IMG/VR virus record: IMGVR_UViG_3300043436_000463 | Coordinates: 1 to 26,115 of that record | DNA from: a virus | Reading direction: 5' to 3' (one strand) | Length of the DNA stretch: 26,115 bases | In this document: piece after piece, positions 20,801 through 26,115 of the stretch | Numbering within the stretch: position 1 is the stretch's first letter | How the letters are laid out: every line of letters starts with the position of its first letter | Notes under the pieces: model-generated | The model's database searches: none | What the model was told of the DNA's origin: nothing | Seen by the model: the letters and a program-made list of their open reading frames with translations, nothing else | Translations under genes and position numbers: made by a program

Positions 20801-20921
20801 CCCTAGTAACAATTTGCGAAACGGCAAAGTTAATGGCAAAAGCTGCCGCCGTCATGCCAGCAGTCATTAGACCCGCACTAGCAAGTCCATAATAGGACAT
20901 GACAATCATTGATCCAACCAT
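17868..20921 (-). CDS. J-like tail tip protein with C-terminal S74 chaperone
   Basis: Encodes 1017 residues. A hydrophobic N-terminus (about 5-45) precedes a tip-protein core (INAIPIVYGDAYLGGTFVDAV...; DAGQPVLDNLDKIMTCADSWMAYNAALGQWSIVIN), as in lambda J-type proteins, then fibronectin-like beta modules (about 490-600) and a repetitive beta region. The last 116 residues are a peptidase S74 intramolecular chaperone: PSDIRLKE (catalytic S910), LRPVSYKLK, KGYGFIADEVEEL, and a terminal coiled coil. These domains fold trimeric fibres and then cut themselves off at the Ser. GGGAG precedes the ATG. It determines host contact at the tail tip. Confidence 0.88.
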   Translation of the reverse strand: MVGSMIVMSYYGLASAGLMTAGMTAAAFAINFAVSQIVTRVFGQSGQGPQDSGTRQQVPPSSINAIPIVYGDAYLGGTFVDAVLSTDQKTMYYVVAVSCVSPNGQFTFDSTKFYYGDRLVVFDGTDQTKVVSLTDEAGNVDTKINGNLFISLYVSDASGNITSPNGAAAPTTVMGGSDIDAALRWVSTGPAPRKMNGLAFAIVKLNYNQDAGTTNLSPITFYAKHYLNSTGAAKPGDVWYDYITNAAYGGAVDASFVNASSATALNAYADQTITYTPSGGGSATQARYRMNGVLDAGQPVLDNLDKIMTCADSWMAYNAALGQWSIVINKSETAVYAFDDDNIIGEVRVSATDITQSINQVEAKFPDKGARDQPNFVNIATPTGLLYPNEPANKYSVTYDLCNDSVQAQYLANRILEQAREDLIVSFSTTYYGIQVDAGAVVSVTNADYGWNNKLFRVVKVNEASLPDGSLGAKLEMTEYSAAVYDDFDITQYVPVPNSDIPSAIFFSALSTPTVLSSSPSTTPATFVVRTVVPVTGRVTFGTLYYTTSVSPAAYDWKVLQTASTPLGTSATNGANYDFANLQLSAGTYYFTYVVGNELGSSARSPTSTAFNWSPVNSESGNVSALQTQVTLLSIDVADKVSKTTSNILTGTIVPQDLGGIKVGSITWDTSGVVTSGSGIAITENGIVGAKAGVPNFTIDTAGNALFKGDINTAGDAYFAGDNTAGTTIPVGSTSYFVDYSAWADGSTNAASGAYIRSGVLGTSTASLSAVNIGVFGYAPDTGKGYGVIGVGGFGGGYFQSTGPNFSALTAQAFNSTANALYLITGKFQYGLTTIEPPPGSVATYLSGNGSWQSTAVILTSIPTNSGTATVSSNQIGILGSTSTGIAGAYVGSAGSGNTVTLDVRTTSPSDIRLKEEVADADLGLSFVNQLRPVSYKLKADPKHQKGYGFIADEVEELIGAESSLVYEEPDWKVGDEVGFKTIHYPSYIAVLTKAIQELSVKVDEQQKLIEALQNKG

Positions 20922-20924
20922 TTT

Positions 20925-21371
20925 TTACTCCCGTACAAACGATGCACCCAAAGGTGTGTAACCGCGTTTTGTGTAATCAATCAAAGGGCCACTAGCAGAA
21001 ATGCTTGTGACAACAAAATCAATGTCGCCAGCTTTAAGCATCGCTTCAGCCCTCTCGTCAAATGCTTTCCATAGCCTACCGCCAATTGTCCCATTTCGAT
21101 GTTCAGGTTCAACCCACCACAACAGTTCATTTAACTCTTTAACCTTTGGCGACCACACGTTACCTTGTTTAATAGCAATCAGTGCGCCGCGCATATTGTT
21201 ATCAATGTAAATAAAACCTCTGCCAGCAATGATGCTAAACAACAGTTCTTCTACATACTTTGGAAAGTGGTTGCTTGGCCTACCAAGACATTTAATTGGA
21301 TTCTCATAGGCGTATGCTTCAACAATCTCTAACAGCCTTGGTATGTCGTATCTTGTCGCAAGTCTTATCAT
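20925..21371 (-). CDS. GNAT-like acetyltransferase in the tail module
   Basis: Encodes 148 residues. The pattern of a GNAT fold is visible: MIRLATRYDIPRLLEIVEAY (alpha-1), GFIYIDNNMRGALIAIK (strands 2-3), LNELLWWVEPEHRNGTIGGRLWKAFDERAE (strand 4 and the CoA loop, where HRNGTIGG stands for the Q/RxxGxG/A motif) and a final YTKRGYTPLGASFVRE. The start abuts the upstream stop (TAAATG). Phages often carry such proteins between minor tail genes, with no proven substrate. It sits where lambda has gpK, but no NlpC/P60 features are present. A structural role is possible. Confidence 0.8.
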   Translation of the reverse strand: MIRLATRYDIPRLLEIVEAYAYENPIKCLGRPSNHFPKYVEELLFSIIAGRGFIYIDNNMRGALIAIKQGNVWSPKVKELNELLWWVEPEHRNGTIGGRLWKAFDERAEAMLKAGDIDFVVTSISASGPLIDYTKRGYTPLGASFVRE

Positions 21372-22010
21372 TTATGCGCCTTGTACTGTTTCGTTTTGTG
21401 TTGTGTCTGTTGATTGTGTGTCTGTCTGTGGTGGTTTGCCAAAGTCAAAATAGGTGTTGGCAATCGTAGCTACACGGTTCATGCTTGTGTCGCCGGGATA
21501 CAAGAACTGCCAGCTAGATTGGTTAGTCTTTACACCGCCAAGCCTGTTCTCCAAGATGCGCCGCATTGACGAGCAAGCAATAGAGCAAGTAGCAATGCGT
21601 GTACGCATATCAGAATTAAAGTCTTCTGTGATGGATACACTATTGATGATGCCCTGATAACGCTTAAAAAATTGCGTTGTAGGCGTAGTGATGATTTGGT
21701 TGTTGGAGTCAAAGAATCCACGCCACACTTCAACAAGCGACCCTTTAATGTCGTTGCTAAGAATGACTGCAATGTTTGCTGGATCAATGCCAGTCAACGC
21801 AATGGTCATGTCATCACTGGTTGAGCGCATATCACGCTGTACGTCACCTACGTTAAGCAACGCACCAAGGTTGTTAAACGTAATGCCGCCAACCGTAATA
21901 GGTGCTGCTGCATTACAGAATGTGTAAACAGTAGCTGCTGTTCCGACCGTCAGCCTTACAAATTCTGCGTGTCTGATTTGTGGCCCACTCAGGGCTGCAA
22001 TAGCTGTCAT
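21372..22010 (-). CDS. Minor tail / baseplate hub protein (DUF2163-like)
   Basis: Encodes 212 residues. The central part (DDMTIALTGIDPANIAVILSNDIKGSLVEVWRGFFDSNNQI..RYQGIINSVSITEDF) has the layout of hub-domain minor tail proteins (lambda L-like or DUF2163), which connect the distal tube to the tip. It includes three cysteines near ATCSIACSSMRR, as in the Cys-rich region that holds a metal cluster in some gpL proteins. The C-terminal 20 residues are Thr/Gln-rich and flexible. It overlaps the upstream gene by 4 bases (ATGA). Confidence 0.75.
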   Translation of the reverse strand: MTAIAALSGPQIRHAEFVRLTVGTAATVYTFCNAAAPITVGGITFNNLGALLNVGDVQRDMRSTSDDMTIALTGIDPANIAVILSNDIKGSLVEVWRGFFDSNNQIITTPTTQFFKRYQGIINSVSITEDFNSDMRTRIATCSIACSSMRRILENRLGGVKTNQSSWQFLYPGDTSMNRVATIANTYFDFGKPPQTDTQSTDTTQNETVQGA

Positions 22011-22603
22011 GTGATGTATTCCCTAAAAACAAACGCATCATCCCACTGAACAAATGCGCCATCTGTCATTGGGTTCAAAGTATACGTTGGGCAGCGTTCT
22101 GCCACAACAGTAAAAGTGCAAGCGTTGCCAATTGACACAGTAGCGCCTGAAGATGGCGTACCGATTAAAGGCCTATGGATGTTGACAGAAGCGCCAGCAG
22201 AGTCTGCTGTGATCTTGTAGGTATATCCACCCACCATGATGAAATCACCAGCCTTAAACGTCCCGTTAGAGGTCAAGGCAAGCGTTTGTGTATTGGCTGT
22301 AGGTGTGCCGTTCAGTGTGGCAGTAGTAGCCGTGCCAAGCGTCTTGGTAAACCAATCCAAGTTGTCGTTGTTAAACGTAATCGTTTCTGGCAATTGACGG
22401 TCTTTGTTGTCAATGGCTTGAATGATGTCGCGTACCTGTGGGTAGTAAAGGTAGTTATGTGGCGTGACAGTAAACACCCAAGGCACTGCTGTCAGGTATT
22501 GAGCAACAGTGATGTACCCTGACCTAGCGACTTGCTGACCAACCATCCTACGGTTGTTCACCGTCATAGACTGCTGGATATTGAACACAGTTTGGAATGA
22601 CAT
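22007..22603 (-). CDS. Minor tail protein, gpM/distal-tail position
   Basis: Encodes 198 residues, mostly beta, with a start FQTVFNIQQSMTVNNRRMVGQQVARSG and a middle Gly/Thr region (ALTSNGTFKAGDFIMVGGYTYKITADSAG) that reads as a small carbohydrate- or tube-binding beta domain. By position, directly after the tape measure, it corresponds to lambda gpM or a distal tail protein. No specific family was recognised. It ends in the ATGA overlap with the hub gene. Confidence 0.75.
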   Translation of the reverse strand: MSFQTVFNIQQSMTVNNRRMVGQQVARSGYITVAQYLTAVPWVFTVTPHNYLYYPQVRDIIQAIDNKDRQLPETITFNNDNLDWFTKTLGTATTATLNGTPTANTQTLALTSNGTFKAGDFIMVGGYTYKITADSAGASVNIHRPLIGTPSSGATVSIGNACTFTVVAERCPTYTLNPMTDGAFVQWDDAFVFREYIT

Positions 22604-22605
22604 GG

Positions 22606-24666
22606 TTAAGCCCTTCTTCCGTTCGATGCCAACTGTTTGTTAGCGTACTGATAGCCAGCCCAAATAGTGTTGCTGCTTTCCAACAGTTTAGTCTCAAACG
22701 ACTTCACATCAATGGCGTTAATGTAGTTGTTTGTGACGTTGGTGGTGCTTCCCATGTTGCCAAGCGCGTGGTTAGGGATGATTGTTCCAGCAGTGCGAGG
22801 TACAAAGATTTCAGGGCCACGCTCGCCAACAATACTTGCTCGACCAACTTCAGGATTACCACCATCAGCGTAACCCGGCATCCCCATAACAGCAGCAGGT
22901 TGGTATGGAGTTGCACCACCACCAAACATACGACTAAACAAGCTAATCATTTGAGCGCGTAGTTGTATGCGAATCATGTCTTGGATGATGCTGCGCGTCA
23001 GGTCTTTAAAAGACAGCTTGCCAGTGCTGACAAACGCATCAAGCGCACTGGTCATGTTACCCATCAACGATTCAAAAATCTGTGCGCCGTTCTCCATTGC
23101 TGTTGGAGCAAAAGCAAAGAATTCTTCAGCACGTTTGCCAAAGCCTTTAACTTCGTCACCCTCTTGCATTTCACGCATTACACGGTTACGTTCTTTTGCC
23201 AATTCAATTGCTTTTTCTGCCAATTGGTTTTGGGCTTTTATGCGTTCTTCACGATCAGCTTCTAGCAAATTTGTTTCTTGTTGGATAGCCCTGATCTTGT
23301 CTTCTTGCTGTGCGCGAATGTTAAAAATGTCCAGTGCTAATTGCTTGTCTTTTTCACGCAAAAGTCTTGTTTGCTGCTCGTAGTTCAAAACTGTTCGCTG
23401 TCGATCAAGCGACAATGACTCTAGCGTTTGGCGTTCTGCCAATTGTTCATTAGTTTTAAAGTTAAGACCAACTGTTTGATTGCGTATTTCGCCAATTTTA
23501 ATTTCTTCATCACGCAGTTTTTGTTCTGCTTTTAATCTATCGTCAATTTGACGATTCATAATTTCGCCAATTTTTATATCGTTTTCGCGTATACGTTTGG
23601 CTTCGCGTTCAGCTTCAGCAGCCAATCGTTTGGCTTCAGGGTCTACAGCAACTTTTGTTGCGCGTAGTGGGCCGCTTGGTCTGCTAGCTTGCGGAATACG
23701 GGGATCGTCTAACCCCCTGCGTCCATCTGGCGAACCCATAACTCTAAACTCAAATGCTTGCAATGCAGCTAGATTAGCTAGTGCTTCTTTTCGTCCTTCT
23801 TCGCCAAGACTTTTAAACTTAGCAAAGTCAAATGTTGCAAGCGCAATTGTCTGTTTAACCAACAGTTCAATTTCAGTAACAATTCCTTTAATGACAAAAG
23901 CCACGTTAGCAGCAACAACAGCAACAGTCTGAAAAACAACTTTAAACACTGAACCAAATACGTTGGTCTTTTCGGCCAAGTTATTAAAATAATCAATTGT
24001 TGCTTTTAAAGGTGGGCCAAGTTCAGACGCTAATGAAATTGCAAGCTCACGGGTCTGTTTTTCAAAGTAACCAATAACGTCAGATGCATCTTGAAATGCT
24101 TTGGCTTGTTCGTCTGCAAGCGTACTTGTCTCAGCCAAGCTGTCAGCCATGCCAACAAAGTCAACGCCCTTTGCGGCCTTGCCAAACACCTCCATTGCCA
24201 TTGCGTTACGAGTTATCGGGTCTTCAACATTAGCCAAAGACCTAACTAACTTGTTTTGCAATTCTTCAATGCTTAGATTACCAACATCTTTGAGAGTAAC
24301 ACCCAATCTTGACATTGTTTGTTGTGCAGCCAATCCACCATCAGCCGCCTTGTCAACAAAGCCAACAAAGGATGACAGCATCTTTGCAGCGTTGTCAGCT
24401 TCGCCACCGTTGTCTTGCAGTGCGTTACGCAGCTTGATGACTGAGCCAACAGCAATGTCATTAGCCTTGGCTACGTCAACAATTTGATCTGCGTAATTAA
24501 GCGCCGCAATGCCAGCCGCCGTTAATGCCGTTGCAGCAATCTTTCCGTACTTCTCCGCAGCCTCGCCAAACTGTTCTAGCTTTTTGCTTGCACCATCAAT
24601 GCCACGGACAAACTCAGCACTGTCAATGCCAAGCAACACACCCAATCGGGCAATCATATTAGCCAT
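22606..24666 (-). CDS. Tape measure protein
   Basis: Encodes 686 residues. The start MANMIARLGVLLGIDSAEFVRGI is typical of phage tape measures. A hydrophobic region lies at about 220-285 (VVFQTVAVVAANVAFVIKGIV) and long charged helices with heptad character at about 330-500 (repeats such as IKIGEIMNRQ and IKIGEIRNQ). The C-terminal block GKLSFKDLTRSIIQDMIRIQLRAQMISLFSRMFG matches the lambda H-type end, followed by GERGPEIFVPRTAGTIIP. It sets tail length; at roughly 0.15 nm per residue this would give a tail near 100 nm. It carries a strong AAGGTG ribosome site and overlaps the chaperone extension by 8 bases. Confidence 0.93.
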   Translation of the reverse strand: MANMIARLGVLLGIDSAEFVRGIDGASKKLEQFGEAAEKYGKIAATALTAAGIAALNYADQIVDVAKANDIAVGSVIKLRNALQDNGGEADNAAKMLSSFVGFVDKAADGGLAAQQTMSRLGVTLKDVGNLSIEELQNKLVRSLANVEDPITRNAMAMEVFGKAAKGVDFVGMADSLAETSTLADEQAKAFQDASDVIGYFEKQTRELAISLASELGPPLKATIDYFNNLAEKTNVFGSVFKVVFQTVAVVAANVAFVIKGIVTEIELLVKQTIALATFDFAKFKSLGEEGRKEALANLAALQAFEFRVMGSPDGRRGLDDPRIPQASRPSGPLRATKVAVDPEAKRLAAEAEREAKRIRENDIKIGEIMNRQIDDRLKAEQKLRDEEIKIGEIRNQTVGLNFKTNEQLAERQTLESLSLDRQRTVLNYEQQTRLLREKDKQLALDIFNIRAQQEDKIRAIQQETNLLEADREERIKAQNQLAEKAIELAKERNRVMREMQEGDEVKGFGKRAEEFFAFAPTAMENGAQIFESLMGNMTSALDAFVSTGKLSFKDLTRSIIQDMIRIQLRAQMISLFSRMFGGGATPYQPAAVMGMPGYADGGNPEVGRASIVGERGPEIFVPRTAGTIIPNHALGNMGSTTNVTNNYINAIDVKSFETKLLESSNTIWAGYQYANKQLASNGRRA

Positions 24667-25027
24667 CGTTTTTCACCTTAAACCTGTCTTTTGCAAATCC
24701 CGGTGCTTGGCTTAAGAAGGCAAGCAAGCTGTTGTTTGCCGCCTCTTTTTGCGCTTCTGGAGGCAACGGAGGGTACAAGTAATCATAAGCCGAACCAGCA
24801 ACATTGGCTAGTGTATAAGGCCGTGATTTTGAATCACGAACATAATTAAACACACCAGTTATAAGCGTTCCAAGCATTTCAATCGTCTTGTGATTTCCAA
24901 TAACCCCGTCCCCGTACATTGTCTGAAGACGCGCCATTGTTATTCCATCCAGTGCCGCAATTGATTCGGGTGTATGCCCGTTAAAGATCAAAGCTGTTTC
25001 AACTTGAGTCTTTAACGAGCCAATCAG
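24659..25027 (-). CDS. Tail chaperone extension (T-part), reached by -1 frameshift
   Basis: Encodes about 122 codons that have no good start of their own. The first possible start codon (24991) is a TTG without a ribosome site, while the frame is open back to the slippery site at 25027-25033. After a -1 shift there, translation continues with LIGSLKTQVETALIFNGHTPES in outline and ends at 24659, giving a fusion of about 285 residues with the upstream gene. This is the lambda G/GT arrangement, where the GT fusion guides tube polymerisation on the tape measure and is needed in a fixed ratio to G. No separate protein needs to be made from this frame. Confidence 0.85.
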   Translation of the reverse strand: MIGSLKTQVETALIFNGHTPESIAALDGITMARLQTMYGDGVIGNHKTIEMLGTLITGVFNYVRDSKSRPYTLANVAGSAYDYLYPPLPPEAQKEAANNSLLAFLSQAPGFAKDRFKVKNDG

Positions 25028-25515
25028 TTTCCCCGAGTTTCCTTGTAGTTAGGACTGATAACCTCACCGATCTTTTCGCACAAAGCCAACTGGACGTTCA
25101 AAGGCCATTCAGCCTCAATGTCATCATATGTAACGTCACTAAGATTTGATTCGGGGTCTTCTGGAACCAGCAATTTGATGTATTCAACAATCCTAGCCTC
25201 GGTCAATGCTTTGTTTCTGGCAGCTTCGCGTAAAGACTTACCTTGCACCAACACATCGTTTTCCAAAAACTCAAAGCCTGATTCAGTAGCCTCAGATGAA
25301 TCACGGAACTTTTGCAAAGGCTCAACAAGCAATTGATAAATGCTTTCAATCTTTGCTTCATCAGGATTGGTGATGCGCGTGTAAATCGCATCAGACTCTG
25401 CGACCAAAGGAACACGGACTTTAAACGTAAAGCCTCCAAGTTCAAATTTGCGAGTCAAAATTTCGCGGCGCATCTTGTCATAAGTTGCGCCAAATGCAGA
25501 ACTAAGTTTTGTCAT
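25024..25515 (-). CDS. Tail assembly chaperone, G-like
   Basis: Encodes 163 residues. The sequence (MTKLSSAFGATYDKMRREILTRKFELGGFTFKVRVPLVAESDAIYTRI in outline) is acidic and helical, with the KVRVPL segment common in tail assembly chaperones of this type. Position, size, the slippery site at its end and the following extension identify it as the G partner of a G/GT pair. It does not enter the virion but organises tube assembly with the tape measure. Its start overlaps the stop of the HK97-gp10-like gene by 4 bases. Confidence 0.85.
   Translation of the reverse strand: MTKLSSAFGATYDKMRREILTRKFELGGFTFKVRVPLVAESDAIYTRITNPDEAKIESIYQLLVEPLQKFRDSSEATESGFEFLENDVLVQGKSLREAARNKALTEARIVEYIKLLVPEDPESNLSDVTYDDIEAEWPLNVQLALCEKIGEVISPNYKETRGN
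25027..25033 (-). other. Slippery heptamer GGGAAAC for -1 ribosomal frameshift
   Basis: On the minus strand the end of the first chaperone reads CGG GGA AAC TGA, containing G-GGA-AAC in exact X-XXY-YYZ register, directly before the TGA stop. Lambda uses GGGAAAG at the same place. An AAGGA sequence a few bases upstream could act as an internal stimulator. A downstream RNA structure was not modelled. Confidence 0.9.
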
Positions 25516-26066
25516 GTTTTTGCCCTAAATTTTGAAATGTATTTGCGTAAACTTTCAGCCAACCTGTTCACAGTTTCTTGTGATTGACTTTCTAACGCTG
25601 GTCTTAGGTATGGCTGTGCTGGCATTTTACCTGTGCCAAACTCTTGTGCAATGGCCCTTGCATCACTTTTAAAGCCTTCAAAAGTCGCTGCTTCTTCTTT
25701 GGTAGAGCCTAGCTTTATCATGCGCCTTCTGGTTCGTTCTAGCCCCTTGCCTTCGCTCATGGCTCGCATCTTCTTTCCAGAGGCTGTAGTGACAGCAGCA
25801 ATTACCGCATCGTTGCCCGTGATGTATTTAGATCGTCTGTCTTTGCTTGTGGGTCTTCTGGCTTCAACTTGCAACAACAATTGCAAAGCGCCTGTATCCA
25901 CTGGTGCGTTTTGTTGGGCTAGAGCTAGAACGGGTTTGATTGCATCCCTTGCCGCAGGAATCAAGATTTTGCTACGAGCCTTTTTATCGCCAATCTCTTG
26001 GGCAAGCTCATCAAAGACTTTGATAACGTCACCAAGACCTTCTAGCTTAATGGTAACGCCACCCAT
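25512..26066 (-). CDS. HK97-gp10-like tail completion protein
   Basis: Encodes 184 residues. The family features are clear: IKLEGLGDVIKVFDELAQEI at the start, AARDAIKPVLALAQQNAPVDTGALQ near 38-62, and the end block IAQEFGTGKMPAQPYLRPALES. Members are head-tail or tail completion proteins (lambda Z or HK97 gp10). The middle (about 85-135) is a charged insertion of about 50 residues, long for the family. The ATG at 26064-26066 follows the preceding stop by 1 base. In lambda, two further genes (U and V) come between this protein and the chaperones; here there is none, so tube and terminator genes probably lie upstream of the right edge. Confidence 0.9.
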   Translation of the reverse strand: MGGVTIKLEGLGDVIKVFDELAQEIGDKKARSKILIPAARDAIKPVLALAQQNAPVDTGALQLLLQVEARRPTSKDRRSKYITGNDAVIAAVTTASGKKMRAMSEGKGLERTRRRMIKLGSTKEEAATFEGFKSDARAIAQEFGTGKMPAQPYLRPALESQSQETVNRLAESLRKYISKFRAKT

Positions 26067-26067
26067 G

Positions 26068-26115
26068 TCATGTTCTCGGTTTGATAATTTTTTGATATAG
26101 CTCGTTGTTTAACTC
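26068..26115 (-). CDS. Partial C-terminus of an upstream late gene
   Basis: A frame entering from the right edge reads ELNNELYQKIIKPRT and stops at 26068-26070, one base from the next start. The tight spacing matches the rest of the operon. It is too short to identify, and other frames of this stretch contain a stop near the edge. Probably a head-tail or tail-tube gene. Confidence 0.45.
   Translation of the reverse strand, partial: ELNNELYQKIIKPRT

Noticed and set aside
1-26115. Integrase, repressor, tRNA genes, attachment-site repeats or CRISPR arrays.
   Set aside because: None could be recognised by eye; lysogeny genes may lie outside the window, so lifestyle is left open.

Overview
The window is part of a tailed double-stranded DNA phage with a lambda-like long flexible tail (siphovirus morphology), or a prophage of that type. 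The evidence is a lambda-order tail module: an HK97-gp10-like protein, a frameshifted G/GT-type chaperone pair, a tape measure protein, minor tail proteins, a J-like tip protein and a fibre. A lysis cassette and an early region with recombination and DNA-modification genes are also present. No integrase, CI-type repressor, rRNA, tRNA or CRISPR array was seen. The host is not named by the sequence. Several small early proteins resemble ones I associate with phages of Burkholderiales-type (perhaps freshwater) beta-proteobacteria; this is inference only.

Layout, left to right. (1) 78-500, minus strand: an HNH nuclease of the kind that often sits beside the terminase genes, which are probably beyond the left edge. 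(2) 501-624: a divergent control region with two perfect palindromes and a perfect DnaA box. (3) 625-975, plus: two tiny genes. (4) 978-8762, minus: a long early operon, mostly joined by 4-nt ATGA stop/start overlaps. Its right half carries a DUF1376 replication-type protein, a cytosine-C5 DNA methyltransferase with a long second reading frame inside it, RusA, a DpdA-like transglycosylase, a YhhQ-like queuosine-precursor transporter, NinB and a YbcO-like nuclease. Its left half is a run of very small proteins, including several membrane microproteins. (5) 8763-8867: a second divergent control region. (6) 8868-11246, plus: an ERF recombinase, a protein ending in an SSB-like acidic tip, a MazG-like hydrolase and small proteins, again largely ATGA-coupled. 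(7) 11229-26115, minus: the late operon, read right to left from tail assembly through the tape measure, tip, fibre, HNH homing-type nuclease and lysis genes. Capsid, portal, terminase and tail-tube genes are not in the window and presumably lie beyond its edges.

How it may work together. The early minus operon appears to modify and protect the phage DNA. The methyltransferase would make 5-methylcytosine. The transporter would bring a 7-deazaguanine precursor (preQ0 or preQ1) into the cell, and the DpdA-like enzyme would exchange it for guanine in DNA. No preQ0 synthesis genes are visible, so this looks like a salvage-and-insert system. ERF, RusA, NinB and YbcO form a recombination and resolution set. 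The late operon builds the tail and lyses the cell through a holin and a GH24 endolysin, with several unassigned membrane proteins alongside.

Most notable points: the transporter/transglycosylase pair, the 271-codon overlapping frame inside the methyltransferase gene, a textbook GGGAAAC -1 frameshift site in the tail chaperone pair, and a set of coupled microproteins of 30-54 residues.
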